A DNA stretch of 64,000 nucleotides from Heterocephalus glaber (GCF_000247695.1 NW_004624747.1:7297440-7361439), one strand, 5' to 3'; positions 1 to 11,239 are shown, counted from the first letter of the stretch. Numbers and translations are program-made. The notes: generated from the letters alone by a model not told the origin.

Positions 1-300
1 ATATCTATAATCTTGCTTTTTCTCTTCTAACATTATGTTTCTAAGACTTACGTATATTATTAGGTATAGCAATTGTTCATTTTTACTACTTCTGATATTC
101 CTTTGTATGACTATATCACAGTCAATGTACCCTTCTTTTTCTGCTGGTGGGCATTAGATATGTTTCTCATGTTCAGCAGTATTGAAACTTTGCTGCTGTG
201 TACATTATTGTACATATCTCCATGTGTGCACACATACAGAAGTCTGTCTTGAATGTACTTAGGAAGGGAAATGCCAGTCCTGGGGTATATGAATGTTAAT

Positions 301-489
301 GTTTTTTTGTTTTGTTTTATTTTGTGGCAGTCCTGGGAATTGAGCTCAGGGCCTTTGCACTGAACTACATCTCCAGCCCTTTTTATATTTTGAGATAGGA
401 TTTCACTAAGTTGCTCAGGCTGGGCTCAAACTTATGATACTTCTTCCTCACCTTCCTGGAGTTCTGAGTATGGGCCACTATGCCTAACC
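301..489 (-). mobile_element. B1-dID SINE (antisense)
   Basis: The T-rich tail and ID-like part ('gaattgagctcagggccttt') are followed by an antisense B1 body ('aagttgctcaggctgggctc'). The flanks 'aatgttaatg' and 'aatgttgag' look like an aged target duplication. Confidence 0.75.
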
Positions 490-1825
490 AAATGTTGAGT
501 TTTGAAAGATAACAGCACATTATTTTCCAAAGTGGTTGTTCCAACTTACCCTCCCTTGAAGTGGGTGAATTCATCTCATCACACTCTCCAATATGTGGTG
601 TTGTGACATACAGTTTTATAAGCCCGTTGGCCCTAATGTGGTGTGTCTATAAAACTTTATCTTGCATGTCCTTTCTATCAAAATAGTATGAACACTTTTC
701 TTAAGATTATTGGTGATACATGTTAGAAGCTTTTCCATTGGGTAGTTTTTCTTTTTCTTATGAATTCATAGCTCTTTTATCTTCTCCTAAATTTTTGCAT
801 TTTTATTTTCTTTAGAGTGTCTTGATGAACATAAAATGCCTGTAATAAGTTATGATTCAAATACCATTCAGTTCAAAATGTACAATTCAGTTTTTTAGTA
901 TATTCTTAAGATTGTGCAGTCATCACCACAATCTAACCACAGAACGTATTTGTCTCTTCTCCAAAACCATATACCCAGTAGCAGTCAGTATCTGTTCCTC
1001 CTCACTTTCCCAACCACCTACTCACCCTCAGCAACTATAGGTCTACTTTTTGTCTCTGAAGTTTTGGCTATTTTGGACATTTCATATAAGTGGAATAACA
1101 CAGTATATGACCTTTTTTGATTGAGTTGTTTCACCATGATATATTCAAGGCTCATCCATGAGGTAGCATGTGTTTTAGTTTATTCCTTTTTATTGTTACA
1201 TAATACATTAAAGTGTCACAATTCATTTATCCATTCATGAGTCTATGAACATTGGGTTATTTGTACTTCGGGCCACTATAAAATGTAATGCTGCTATGAA
1301 CATTGATGTATAAGTTTTTGTGTGGACATGTTTTCATTTCTCTTGGGGTGGGATTGCTAGTTCATATAGTTCATATTGCTACTTATGTAGCTTAACTATT
1401 TGAGGAACTACAAAAGTATTTTTCACTGTGACTGAACTATTTTAAATTATTGTAAGCAATGTATTAGGGTTCCAATTCCTTCATTTTCTAGCCAACACAT
1501 ATTTCCAGTTTGTTTAATTATAGTCATCCTAGTGGGTGTGAAGTGGTATCTTATTGTGATCTCATTTCTCTAATGAGTAATGATGTTGAGCATCTTTTTA
1601 TTGTTTATTGTCCATTCATATATCTTTTTAAATCACATATCTATTCAAACTCTTTGCCCATTTTTAATTGGGGCTATTTGTCCTTTTCTTATATGAGTTC
1701 TTTATATGTTCTAAATAAAAGTTCCCAAGTTCCTCATCAGATACTTGATTTTCAAATGTTTTCTCCCATTCTGTGGGTTGTCTTTTCACTCTTTTGATAT
1801 TATTTACAGCAAAAAATGTTTAACA

Positions 1826-1909
1826 TTTTTTTTTTGGTACCGGGGATTGAACTTGGGTCCTTGCATTTGCAGGGTAGGCGGCGGAACCACTGAGCTAAAT
1901 CCCCGGCCC
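1826..1909 (-). mobile_element. ID-like tRNA SINE
   Basis: Antisense copy from the poly-T through 'ggtaccggggattgaacttg' to 'gagctaaatccccggccc'. The target duplication around 'aatgtttaa' is at 1815-1823 and 1914-1922. Confidence 0.88.
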
Positions 1910-1975
1910 TAAGAATGTTTAATTTTTATGGTATTCAATTTATCTCTTTTTTTCTTTTGTCATCTGTTTCTCTTT

Positions 1976-2002
1976 TTTCTTTTTTTTTTGGTACCGGGGA
2001 TC
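1976..2002 (-). mobile_element. Truncated ID-like SINE fragment
   Basis: Only the poly-T and 'ggtaccggggatc' remain, which is the 3' end of the SINE. Confidence 0.5.
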
Positions 2003-2085
2003 ACCAGTGTTTTTTTTTAAAATGTGATCATCTAAGAAACTATTGCTTAACCCAAACTCATAAAGATTTACTTCTATATTTCTTT

Positions 2086-2172
2086 CTTTTTTGGGGGGGG
2101 GTACTGGGGATCGAACTCAGGACCTTCCCTTGCGAGGCAGGTGGCAGCATCACCGAGCTAAATCCCCAGCCC
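2086..2172 (-). mobile_element. ID-like tRNA SINE with exact 16-bp duplication
   Basis: Antisense copy ending 'gctaaatccccagccc', with exact target duplication 'acttctatatttcttt' at 2070-2085 and 2174-2189. A G9 run interrupts the usual tail-to-body junction. Confidence 0.9.
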
Positions 2173-2309
2173 TACTTCTATATTTCTTTATGAGAATTTT
2201 ATAGTTTTAGTTCTGGTTTTTAAATCTTTGATCTAATTTGAGTTAACTTTTGTGTAAAACTGTACGGTAGGGGTCCAACTTCATACTTTATGCTGTCCTG
2301 GCACCATTT

Positions 2310-2410
2310 TTGTTGTTGTTGGTATTGTTGTTTTTTGTATTGGGAATTGAACTCAGGGCCTCATACTTGCCAGGCAGGCGATGTGCCGCTGAGCTACATC
2401 TCCAGCCCTC
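2310..2410 (-). mobile_element. ID SINE (older, classic type)
   Basis: Antisense ID-like body ('gaattgaactcagggcctca' to 'gctacatctccagccc') with target duplication 'ggcaccattt' at 2300-2309 and 2411-2420. Confidence 0.82.
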
Positions 2411-2889
2411 GGCACCATTTGTTAAAAAGACTTTTCCCATTTAATTTTCTTCTCACCCTTGCTGAAAATCAATTGACTGTCAATGTAAGGGTTTGTTTCT
2501 GGATCCCCACTTCTGTCCCATTGATTTACATTTCAGTCCTTATACCATTACCATACTGTCAACAGATCCTCTTAATTTTAATGTTGTTGAATCTATCAGT
2601 TGTCATGGATAGCCCTGTAGTTTCACACTGAAGTCATTAATACACACAGATTTGATTTCTTTAAAGGATATAAAATATGTAGTTTATTTCATTTTTTCCT
2701 CATGTGGTCAACCAGTTGTCTCAGCACTGAGCAAGTCCTCCTTCTCCCTACTGATCTGCTTGACCACCTCTGTCAACTATCAGAAATTCCACCTATGCTT
2801 GATTGAATCTGTTTGGGGCACTCTCTTGTTTCACAGGTCAGTTTTTACCCCTGTATCAGTGCCACCCATTTAAATAGCTTATAATATAT

Positions 2890-3035
2890 TGGGTAATTTG
2901 TGGGTCAAGTACCCCAGCTTATCATAGGGCTGTTAAATTTATTCCCATTTTATAGATAGGAAAACTGAGGGTAGAGAAGTTATATCTAAGACCATACTGC
3001 TAATGTCTAACAGAACCAGATTGTTTAAACTTGGA
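2890..3035 (-). repeat. MIR-like ancient SINE fragment
   Basis: Contains 'attcccattttatagatagg' and 'aaaactgagggtagagaag', typical of antisense MIR. Diverged and without clear ends. Confidence 0.5.
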
Positions 3036-4136
3036 CAGCTAGGCTTACAGGTTACACTCTTAACCCCTGAAAACAAGCACATGCAAATCTAGCCCTCACT
3101 GATTCACGTTTGCTCCTCACAGTAAGAAGGAGGTGGATCATGGCATCCAGCAGGATTGGATTCTGGTTTGTAAGTACAGCTCATGGCTTCCAAGAACCTG
3201 CTCTGTGTAAAGCAGAAATTGTTGCAGGAGAAAAATGTCTTTCCTTTTTCTTAGTGATCACCTCAGAAAGAACCGAGTACCTTCTCATTTCAAATGGTAT
3301 GTCCTGGAATCTGGGTCACCCTGAAGTTCCCTGAGCATGTGTGGCTCCAAGCCCTGCCCTCATTTGCCAGCCGCTCATTCACATCATGTGCGACCAGAGG
3401 CTAAGATTGTAATATGATTTTAGGGAGGGTCAGGGTAGAAGCAAATTCCAGGGTGTAATGAGCAATACAATCCATAGGAGTCAGGACATGATGTCAGTCA
3501 CTAGGGCTAAACTGATGTCAACATTGTCCTAGTTCCTTCTATAGCCCTCAGATCTTATCTCTCACACATTAATGGAATGTGTGAACCCTCTTTAGAATAA
3601 CTTGAGCTGAAATTTTCACAGTGCATATGTGCCCTGTGAAAGAACATCATCATTATTTTTAGGGAGTACTTTCTATGTTTCAAACACTGTGCTTGTGCTC
3701 TTTTTGTACATGAAATTTAATTTCTTTTCAGCCCTTCTGGCAGATATCTTTACTATTCTGGTTTTAGAGAGGAGTATACTAGACACAGGAAGATTAAGTC
3801 ACTTAGGTAAAGATACCAGAATGGAGATATGGAGTGAGGCATAGCATACATTCTAAGCATCTCAAACTGGTAGCCATGTTTTCTAGTTCAGAAGGCCCCA
3901 GAAAGAAGCTTCATGCAAATCCAGTGCACTTTGTTGTGATATGAAGACACTGAAAGATTAATCGTGCCTCTCTTCCAACTTGTGTTTCATTGTTTGGGGG
4001 GGGGGTCCCTGAGGATGTAATACTGTAAATTCTCTGATAAGAACCAGGTCTGACTCACATCTATGGAATAATTGGAGAGCATAGAAAAATATGAGAGTAT
4101 AAAAATACATAAACCCACAAACATTTTGATGTACTT

Positions 4137-4538
4137 TTTTTTTTCTTAAATTCTTTTATTGGTACATTTTAGGTATACAACACAATGACATTTCTCATTG
4201 GGAACTTGTACCTTTACATGATGCATCTTGATTCTTATTTTTCCCCATCCCTAGCCCTCCCTTCACCCCTTCCACCCTTCCCTATTTACAAAGACTTTAT
4301 TTCCATTTTTTCCATTTCTCATCATTTTTCCTTTCCCTTCTTTCCTTTCTCCTGCCCCTCCCACTACCCCTACCCCTTTGGACCTTTTCTTCCTATTTTA
4401 CATTATCGATTATTCATTCTAATCATTGGTACATTTTAGGTATACAATATAATGACATTCATCATTGGAAATTTGCACCTTTACATAATCTCTCTTGGTT
4501 CTTATTTTTCACCCTTGCCCAGCCCTCCCTTCAGCCCC
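4137..4538 (-). mobile_element. Young L1 3' end with tandem-duplicated 3' UTR
   Basis: A roughly 402-bp antisense insertion beginning with a T run. It is bounded by 'ttgatgtactt' at 4126-4136 and 4539-4549. It contains the same block twice ('ttggtacattttaggtatac' at about 4158 and 4426, period 268 bp), the second copy cut short. A related block lies at 22195-22340. Confidence 0.65.
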
Positions 4539-4549
4539 TTGATGTACTT

Positions 4550-4860
4550 ACTTATATTTCTTTTTCTTATTCCACTGGCTGGAACCTCCAGTACAATGTT
4601 AAATAGAAGTGATAAGAGCAAAAGTCCTTGTCTTATTTCTAGTCTTAGAGGGAAAGCATTCAGTCTTGTCACTCTGAAGTGTGATGTTTACTATAAGATT
4701 TTTTAATAAATCCCTTCTTAGGTTGAGGAAATCCCCTTTTATTGCTTGTTTGCAGAGAAATTTTTATGATGAATGGATATTAAATTTTGTCAAATTCTTT
4801 TCCTGTACTTGTTAAAATTATAATCACGTGGGGTTTTTTTCTTCAGTCTATTAATATGGT
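4550..4860 (-). mobile_element. L1 ORF2 (reverse transcriptase part) fragment, antisense
   Basis: Resembles the L1 ORF2 antisense stretch 'cctccagtacaatgttaaat', then 'cttgtcttatttctagtctt' and 'attaaattttgtcaaattct'. No open frame remains. Confidence 0.7.
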
Positions 4861-5091
4861 ACAATACATTGATTTCTATATTTTGACCCCACCCTCAAAA
4901 TGTCTTATTCATTAGGTCTAGAGTGGGGTTTGAATATTTGCATTTCCGGCAAGTTCCATGGTGCAGGTCCAGGGATTACGCTTTAAGAACCACTTTATTG
5001 AAGATATCAGAGAGAGACGGTGTCCAGGGTGGTAAACACAGTTTGCAAGTCGCTTGGATCTAGACTTAGCTCTAAGTTGAAGAGTAAGAGA

Positions 5092-5174
5092 GCCAGGGAT
5101 TTAGCTCAGTGGTTTCACCGCCTGCTGCACAAGTGCAAGGACCCAAGTTCAATCCCCAGTACCAAAAAAAAAAA
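5092..5174 (+). mobile_element. ID-like tRNA SINE
   Basis: Sense copy 'gccagggatttagctcagtg' through 'caatccccagtacc' and A12. Flanks 'agtaagagag' and 'tgtaagagag' suggest a target duplication. Confidence 0.88.
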
Positions 5175-5359
5175 GTGTAAGAGAGTTAACATGTATAAAT
5201 AACTCACAGAACTACTGTCTTGCATGAAGTAAATGATTAATAAATCTCCCCTGTATGTGTCTCACTATCTGGCAGGTGGGAAAAATTTAATGAGCTAATG
5301 AATTTAAAGCCCCTGTTATACAAAAAGTGCTCAATATATACTAGTTTCTTTGTCTTGTT

Positions 5360-6395
5360 TTTAGCAGCTTTATTTAGGCATAATTCATATACCATATAAT
5401 TCACCCTTTTTCTTTTTCTTTTTTTTTTTTGTCGTACTGGGGGATCAAACTCAGGACCTTGTGCTTGTGAGGCAGTTGTGGTGCCACTGAACTTAAATCC
5501 CCGGCCCCAAACCTAATTCACCTTTTTAGAATATCTTGTACCACATTTCCAGGGTTATGTAACCATCATCACCCTTAATTTTAGAACATTTTTGTCCCTC
5601 CTAAAAGAAATCTTGTACCCATTAGTGGTCAATCCCCATTTCTCTCCACTTCACTCCCAACCCCAAGTAACAACTGATCTACTTTCTATCCCTATACATT
5701 TGCCTATATTGGACATTTCATACAAGTAAAATCATATAACACATTTTCTTTTATGATTGGCTTCTTTGAATTAGTGTAGTGTTTTCATACCTCATCCATT
5801 TTGCAGCATGTCATTACTTTGTTCCTTTTGTATTGTTAGATAGTTTTCCACTGTATGGCTATACCACTTTGGGGTTGTTTTTGTTTTGGGCCATTATGAA
5901 AAATCTGTAACAGCATTCTTTCACTTTTCTTGAGTATATACTGAGGAGTGAATTGCTAGGTTATATAATAACTATCAAACTGTTCTCTAAAGTAGCTACA
6001 CCATCTTACATTTCCACAAGTATGTTTCTTCCCTAAATATTGGGTAAAATTTGTCCACAGAGCCATGAATATTCTTTGTTGTAAGATTTTAAATGATAAA
6101 AAATAATTTCACTAATAGATTACTCAAGTTTTTTTTTTCTCGTGTGAGTTTTGGTATTTTTGTTTGTAGGACTTGTTTACTTTATCTAAATTATCAAATA
6201 CGTGGGTACAAAGTACATATTTCCTTATTATCCTTTAAATATCTGCAACATCTATAGTGATGTCTCCTCTTTCATTGCTGATTGTCATAGTTTGTGTCAT
6301 ATATTTTTTCTTCCTTAACTGGCTAGAGATTTCTAGACTTTGTTGATGTTTTCAAAAAAATCAGATTTTGGCTTTATTGATTTTTATTTTCTTAT
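5360..6395 (-). mobile_element. Old L1 3' region, antisense, up to the assembly gap
   Basis: A second copy of the same L1 antisense landmarks ('gcataattcatataccatat', 'ttggacatttcatacaagta', 'gagtgaattgctaggttat'). It then has the ORF2-type phrase 'tcagattttggctttattga' at the gap edge. Confidence 0.75.
5411..5510 (-). mobile_element. ID-like tRNA SINE
   Basis: Antisense copy with T-rich tail, 'gtactgggggatcaaactca' and 'cttaaatccccggcccc'. Target duplication 'taattcaccttttt'-like at both ends. Confidence 0.85.
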
Positions 6396-6785
6396 NNNNN
6401 NNNNNNNNNNNNNNNNNNNNNNNNNNNNNNNNNNNNNNNNNNNNNNNNNNNNNNNNNNNNNNNNNNNNNNNNNNNNNNNNNNNNNNNNNNNNNNNNNNNN
6501 NNNNNNNNNNNNNNNNNNNNNNNNNNNNNNNNNNNNNNNNNNNNNNNNNNNNNNNNNNNNNNNNNNNNNNNNNNNNNNNNNNNNNNNNNNNNNNNNNNNN
6601 NNNNNNNNNNNNNNNNNNNNNNNNNNNNNNNNNNNNNNNNNNNNNNNNNNNNNNNNNNNNNNNNNNNNNNNNNNNNNNNNNNNNNNNNNNNNNNNNNNNN
6701 NNNNNNNNNNNNNNNNNNNNNNNNNNNNNNNNNNNNNNNNNNNNNNNNNNNNNNNNNNNNNNNNNNNNNNNNNNNNNNNNNNNNN
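6396..6785. other. Assembly gap (390 N)
   Basis: An unbroken run of N. Open frames crossing it are artefacts. The sequence just after it (6786-6850) resembles the pyrimidine-rich part of the L1 3' end at 4310-4370. Confidence 1.
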
Positions 6786-7268
6786 TTTTTTTTTCTTTTC
6801 TCATAATTTTTCCTTTCCATTCTTCCCTTTCCCCATCTCCTCTAAACCCATCTCTTTTGAAGGGCAGTTGGGATGTTACCAAATATTTTGCTATTGCAAA
6901 CAGTACTAAAATGTATATTAATTATACATCAGTCTTTAGTCCCCAGTATATCAGCATGTCTACAGGATAAGTTACTAGAATTATATCCGTAAATGGTTAT
7001 CTTTTTCTTTTTGTTATATAGTTTAATTATAACAAATTTAACTGATTTTGACTGTTCTTTGAGTTTTGGTATGTATACATATGGCCACCCTGAATAAAGT
7101 GTAGAACATTTTATCATCCGACAGTATTTTTTCATGCCCTTTTGAAGACAGTGCCCCCCACACTTAGCCCAAGACAACCATTGATCTTTTAAGTACTGAT
7201 CCTTTTGGAATGTTTTACTTGTTCTAAAATTCCATATACTGGAATCAAACAGTAGTATTCTTTTATTT

Positions 7269-7351
7269 ATTTATTTTTGGTATTGGGGATGGAACTCAGG
7301 ACCTTGTGCTTGTCAGGCAGGCACGGTGCCACTGAGCTAAATCCCTAGCCC
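7269..7351 (-). mobile_element. ID-like tRNA SINE
   Basis: Antisense copy with target duplication 'agtattcttttattt' at 7254-7268 and 7352-7366. Confidence 0.9.
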
Positions 7352-8050
7352 AGTATTCTTTTATTTGTATAAAGCTTTTGAGGTTCATCCCAGGAGTGTG
7401 GATAGGTAATTTGCTTCTCTTTATTTCTGATTAGTTTTTCATAATGGACATTTGGGTTATTTCCAGTTTGGGGCCATAAAGCTTCTATGAACATTTAAAA
7501 TGTATGTAGTTTGAGGATATATGTTTATATTTCTCTTAGGTTTACCTAGAAGTGGAACTGTGCCTCCTTATTGTAAATGTGTGTTTATAAGAAACTTCCA
7601 AGCTGTTTTCTAAAGTGGTTGTACCATTTACATTTCCCACCAGCAGTGGGGGCACACCCCTGTATTCCTAACACTCTGAGAGTTTAGTAGCCTTGTATCC
7701 TGCCAACACTTGATATTTGTTTAGTTCACCTCTTCCTGTGGGCCTGTAGTGATATCTCACTGTGGTTTTAATTTTGTTTCTCTTAATTATATAAGTATCT
7801 TTTTATGTACAGTGCTGATTAGACATTTGCTTATCTTCCTTTATAAGACACATTTGCAAATCTTTTGCATATGAGTTATTTGCCTAATTATGTGTTTTTA
7901 AAGCTCTTTATGTATTCTGAAAACAAGTTTTTCACTAGGAATATATATTGAGAAGTGTTCTCTCAATCTTTGGCTTTCCTTTTCATTTTTAATGATTTCT
8001 TTCTAAGAGCATAATATTTAAATTTTGATTAAATATATTTATCAGATTTT

Positions 8051-8130
8051 ATTTTTGGTACTGGGGATCGAACTCGGGTCCTTGTGCTTGCAAGGCAGGC
8101 AGTGGAACCACTGAGCTAAATCCCCAGCCC
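8051..8130 (-). mobile_element. ID-like tRNA SINE
   Basis: Antisense copy with exact 13-bp duplication 'tttatcagatttt' at 8038-8050 and 8131-8143. Confidence 0.92.
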
Positions 8131-8400
8131 TTTATCAGATTTTCTTATGGTTAATCTTTCTGTGTTCTAGGAAATGTCCCCCCACCTTACCATAGTACTG
8201 TATTTTCTTCTAGATATTTTATAGTTTTAACTTCTACATTTAGGTTTATGATACATTTTGAGTTAATTTTTGTGTATGATGTGAGATAGTTATCAAGATT
8301 ATTTTTTTCTGTAAGGATATTAAATTGTTCAAGCACTATTTTCTTAAAAAGTGAAGCTTTTTCTACATTGACTCAGCACCTTTTTTTGTAATTCTTTTTT

Positions 8401-8489
8401 TTTTTTTGGTACTGGGGATCGAACTCAGGACCTTGCGCTTGCAAGGCAGGCACTGGAAACACTGAGCTAAATCCCCAGCTCAAGTTTCA
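8401..8489 (-). mobile_element. ID-like tRNA SINE
   Basis: Antisense copy with duplication 'tgtaattctttttt' at 8387-8400 and 8490-8503. A short extra 'caagtttca' follows the 5' end. Confidence 0.88.
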
Positions 8490-8845
8490 TGTAATTCTTT
8501 TTTATTTATTTTTTAGCACCTTTTTTAAAATCAGTGACCACACATATGTATAGGACTCTTTGTGAACTCTCTATTATGTTCCATTATAAATCTGTGCTTA
8601 TGCTAACACTACACTGTCTTGTTATTACTATTACGGCTGTGTAGCAAATCATATTATCAAGTAATATAAATCTTCCAGCTTTGTTCTTGTTTTCCACAAC
8701 TGCTTTGGATATTCTTGGTCCTTTGGTTTTCTATATAAATTTTTAAATTGGCTTATCAGTTCCTCCTGGGATATTTATTTGGATTGCACTAAATTTGTAG
8801 ATTAATTTGTAGATAATTGATAATCTTAACAATACTGTGGTTTCT

Positions 8846-8881
8846 AGGCAAGCACTGTACCACTGAGCCACCTCCCCAGCC
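8846..8881 (-). mobile_element. 36-bp ID fragment with long target duplication
   Basis: Only the 5' part of an antisense ID ('accactgagccacctcccca') remains. It sits between near-identical 18-bp flanks, 'aacaatactgtggtttct' (8828-8845) and the copy at 8882-8899. Confidence 0.72.
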
Positions 8882-9405
8882 AACAATATTGTGGTTTCTA
8901 ATCTACAGATATGGTACATGTATCTTTCTACTTCTTTATCTTAGCTGTATGTTATTTTACACAAATATTACAATCTGTATTTCTGGTTTTGATGCTATTA
9001 TAAATGGTGTTATTTTTAAATGTTTTCCAATTGTTCATTGCTGATTTTAGAGAAATATAATCATTGTACATTGACCTTTAATCCTACAATCTTGGAAATT
9101 CACTTGTTAGATACCTTAGGACTTTGTAACACATTGCAGTTATATTGTCTGTAACTGAAGGTTCTTTTACTTCTTTATAAACTGTATGCTTTTGGTTTCT
9201 TTTTCTTGCCTTATTCCACTGGCTAAGGCCTCCAGCATAATGTTGAATAAAAGTGGTGGCACACAACTGTTTTTCTAGCCCTCTGAGAGGCTGATACAAA
9301 AGGATCAAATGTTTGAGCCTAGCCTGGGAAGCTTAGTGACTTAGTGAGACCCTATCTAAAAATAAAAAAGGATTAGAGAGGTAGCTCAGTGTGAAGACCT
9401 TAGGA

Positions 9406-9587
9406 CAGTGATGGTGAACCTTTTAGAGCTTTATTTTATTTTATTTTGGTACTGAGGATCAAACTCAGGACCTTGCGCTTGCAAGGCGGGCTGTGGCACC
9501 ATTGAGCTAAATCCCCAGGCCCCTTTTTAGAGCTTTCAAAGATAAACAGCCCACTGTGGCACGTGTACTGTAGGTTTGCCACCACTG
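9406..9587. mobile_element. hAT-type MITE, copy 1 (split by a SINE)
   Basis: The left end 'cagtgatggtgaacctttta' and right end 'taggtttgccaccactg' form imperfect inverted repeats of about 16 bp. Flanks 'ccttagga' and 'cccgagga' look like a decayed 8-bp target duplication, the hAT hallmark. Without the SINE at 9433-9524 and its duplication, the element is 78 bp. It sits inside a B1-dID element. The termini resemble Charlie/SPIN-type hAT ends. Confidence 0.75.
9433..9524 (-). mobile_element. ID-like tRNA SINE inside the hAT MITE
   Basis: Antisense copy with a T-rich tail first, then 'ttggtactgaggatcaaac', ending 'aaatccccaggccc'. The exact 12-bp target duplication 'ttttagagcttt' is at 9421-9432 and 9525-9536. 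Confidence 0.9.
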
Positions 9588-9903
9588 CCCGAGGATGAAT
9601 CCCCAGTACCAGAAAAATAAAAAAGTGGTGAAAGCAGGCATGCCTTGTTCCTGATCTTCAGAGGAAAGAACTCAGCTTTTCTATGTGAATTGTTTCTCTC
9701 TCCTATATATTTGGTAGAATTTGCTAGTGCACCCATTTCAACCTAAGTTTTCTTTGAGGGAAAGGTTTTAAATTTTAAATTCAATTTCTTTATACAGGGC
9801 TTATCTGGTTTCCTTTTTTATTTATGTCATTTTCAATAATTTGTTCATTCAAGGAATTCTCTATTTAATCAGGTGTTGGGTTTATTGGCATAACCTTTTT
9901 CAC

Positions 9904-9986
9904 GATTTTTTTTGTACCAGGTCTCGAACTCAGGACCTTGCGCTTGCGGGGCAGGTGGTGGAACCACTGAGCTAAATTCCTGGCCT
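9904..9986 (-). mobile_element. ID-like tRNA SINE
   Basis: Antisense copy 'gtaccaggtctcgaactcag' to 'gctaaattcctggcc'. Confidence 0.85.
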
Positions 9987-10274
9987 TTTTTCATATTCTT
10001 TTGATAACTTCTAATGTCAACAAGATCTATAGCAATAGTTGTTCTTTTATTCCTGCTATTGGTAATTTGTTTTATTTTTTGATAGTTGTGGCTAGAGGTT
10101 TATCAATTTTACTGATCGTTTCAAAGAAAAGCTTTTTAAAGCATTTAGTTTAAATTTCTCTTTGTTAGTCCATTTCTATTCCATTGATTTCTGCTGTTTA
10201 TTTTATTCTATTCATTTTGAGTATAACTTGCTCTTCTTTTTCTAGCTTCTTAACATGAAGATTTAGACCACTGT

Positions 10275-10358
10275 TTTGGTTTTTGGTACTAGCGATCGAA
10301 CTCAGAATCTTGCGCTTGCGAGGCAGGCAGCGGAACCACTGAGCTAAATCCCCGGCCC
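10275..10358 (-). mobile_element. ID-like tRNA SINE
   Basis: Antisense copy with duplication 'tagaccactgtt' / 'tagaccattgtt' on its two sides. Confidence 0.88.
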
Positions 10359-10465
10359 TAGACCATTGTTCTTAAACTTCTCAATTTCCAAAATAAGCAT
10401 TTAAAAGTATGAATTTCCCTCCAAAAACTACTTCATCTTCATCTCACAAATTATGACATACTAGA

Positions 10466-10559
10466 GCCGTGGATTTAGCTCAGTGGTTCCGCCTCCTGCC
10501 TCGCAAGCGCAAGGACCCAAGTTTAATCCCTGGTGCCAAAAAAAAAAAAACCCCAAAAA
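10466..10559 (+). mobile_element. ID-like tRNA SINE
   Basis: Sense copy 'gccgtggatttagctcagtg' to 'aatccctggtgcc' plus an A-rich tail. Duplication 'caaattatg' at both ends. It is one of the few sense copies in the first 12 kb. Confidence 0.88.
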
Positions 10560-11121
10560 ACAAATTATGGTGTGCTGTTTTTTCTTTATTATTAATTTTA
10601 AAATATTTTCTAGTTTTCCTTTTACTTATTATTTGACCCATTGGTTATTTAGAACCATGTAGTTTAATTTTTCATATTTTCCACATGTCTTTTCATTGTT
10701 CTAATTTAATTTTCTGGTAGCCAGAGAATCTCTTTTTTATCATTTTAAATTTAAGACTTGATTTATGGCCCAACATACACTCTGTCTTAATGAATGTTTC
10801 ATGAATTTTTTAAAAGAACACATAAGATGTGCCGTTCTATAAATGTCAGTAGTTCAGTTTTATTGTTAAAGAAAAGATTCTTGAAGATTCATTTCTTCTA
10901 AATCCACGTTTGGTTTTGTCTACTCCCATCAACTGTACTATGTTGGATTAGATTGTAGCTTTGAAACTTCTTTTGTAATTGTAAATTTATGTCTTTGTTT
11001 TATTTCTGTATTCACTTCATGTTCTGTCAAGCTTTGTCATGAGGTGTGTGGGCATTCAGAAGTTCATGTCATCTTGATAAATTGAATCTTTGTTCATTAT
11101 GAAATTTCCGTCTGTATTTCT

Positions 11122-11127
<6 letters not shown>

Positions 11128-11165
<38 letters not shown>

Positions 11166-11239
11166 GGTACAGGAGGTTGAACTCGGGACCTTGTGTTTGC
11201 AAGGCAAGTGGTGGAATCACTGAGCTAAATCCCTGGCCC
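11128..11239 (-). mobile_element. ID-like tRNA SINE with (TTGC)n tail
   Basis: Antisense copy whose usual poly-T is replaced by about ten 'ttgc' units (11125-11165). Exact 16-bp duplication 'ctgtatttctctgctt' at 11112-11127 and 11240-11255. Confidence 0.9.

Larger units (their letters stand above)
880..2650 (-). mobile_element. Old L1 (3' region), antisense, with SINE insertions
   Basis: This matches the antisense L1 3' region known across mammals: 'tttatccattcatgagtcta', 'aatgctgctatgaacattg', 'cctagtgggtgtgaagtggt', 'cccattctgtgggttgtct' and 'cagcaccatttg' equivalents occur in the expected order. Four SINE copies interrupt it. Confidence 0.85.
6880..8500 (-). mobile_element. Old L1 3' region, antisense, with SINE insertions
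   Basis: Contains 'ggacatttgggttatttcca', 'taaagtggttgtaccattta', 'tagtgatatctcactgtggt' and 'tgagttaatttttgtgtatg' in the usual antisense L1 order. Three ID-like SINEs interrupt it. Confidence 0.8.
9259..9620 (+). mobile_element. B1-dID SINE carrying nested insertions
   Basis: The B1 part (9259-9360) has the Pol III-derived Alu-like body ending 'gagaccctatctaaaaataa'. The ID-like part follows ('gattagagaggtagctcagt'), is interrupted at 9406 by the hAT MITE, and resumes 'gatgaatccccagtaccag'. Target duplication 'aaaagtggtg' is at 9249-9258 and 9621-9630. Confidence 0.85.

Noticed and set aside
6340..6970. Open frames of 142-200 codons near 6.4-6.9 kb
   Set aside because: Most of their length is the N gap.
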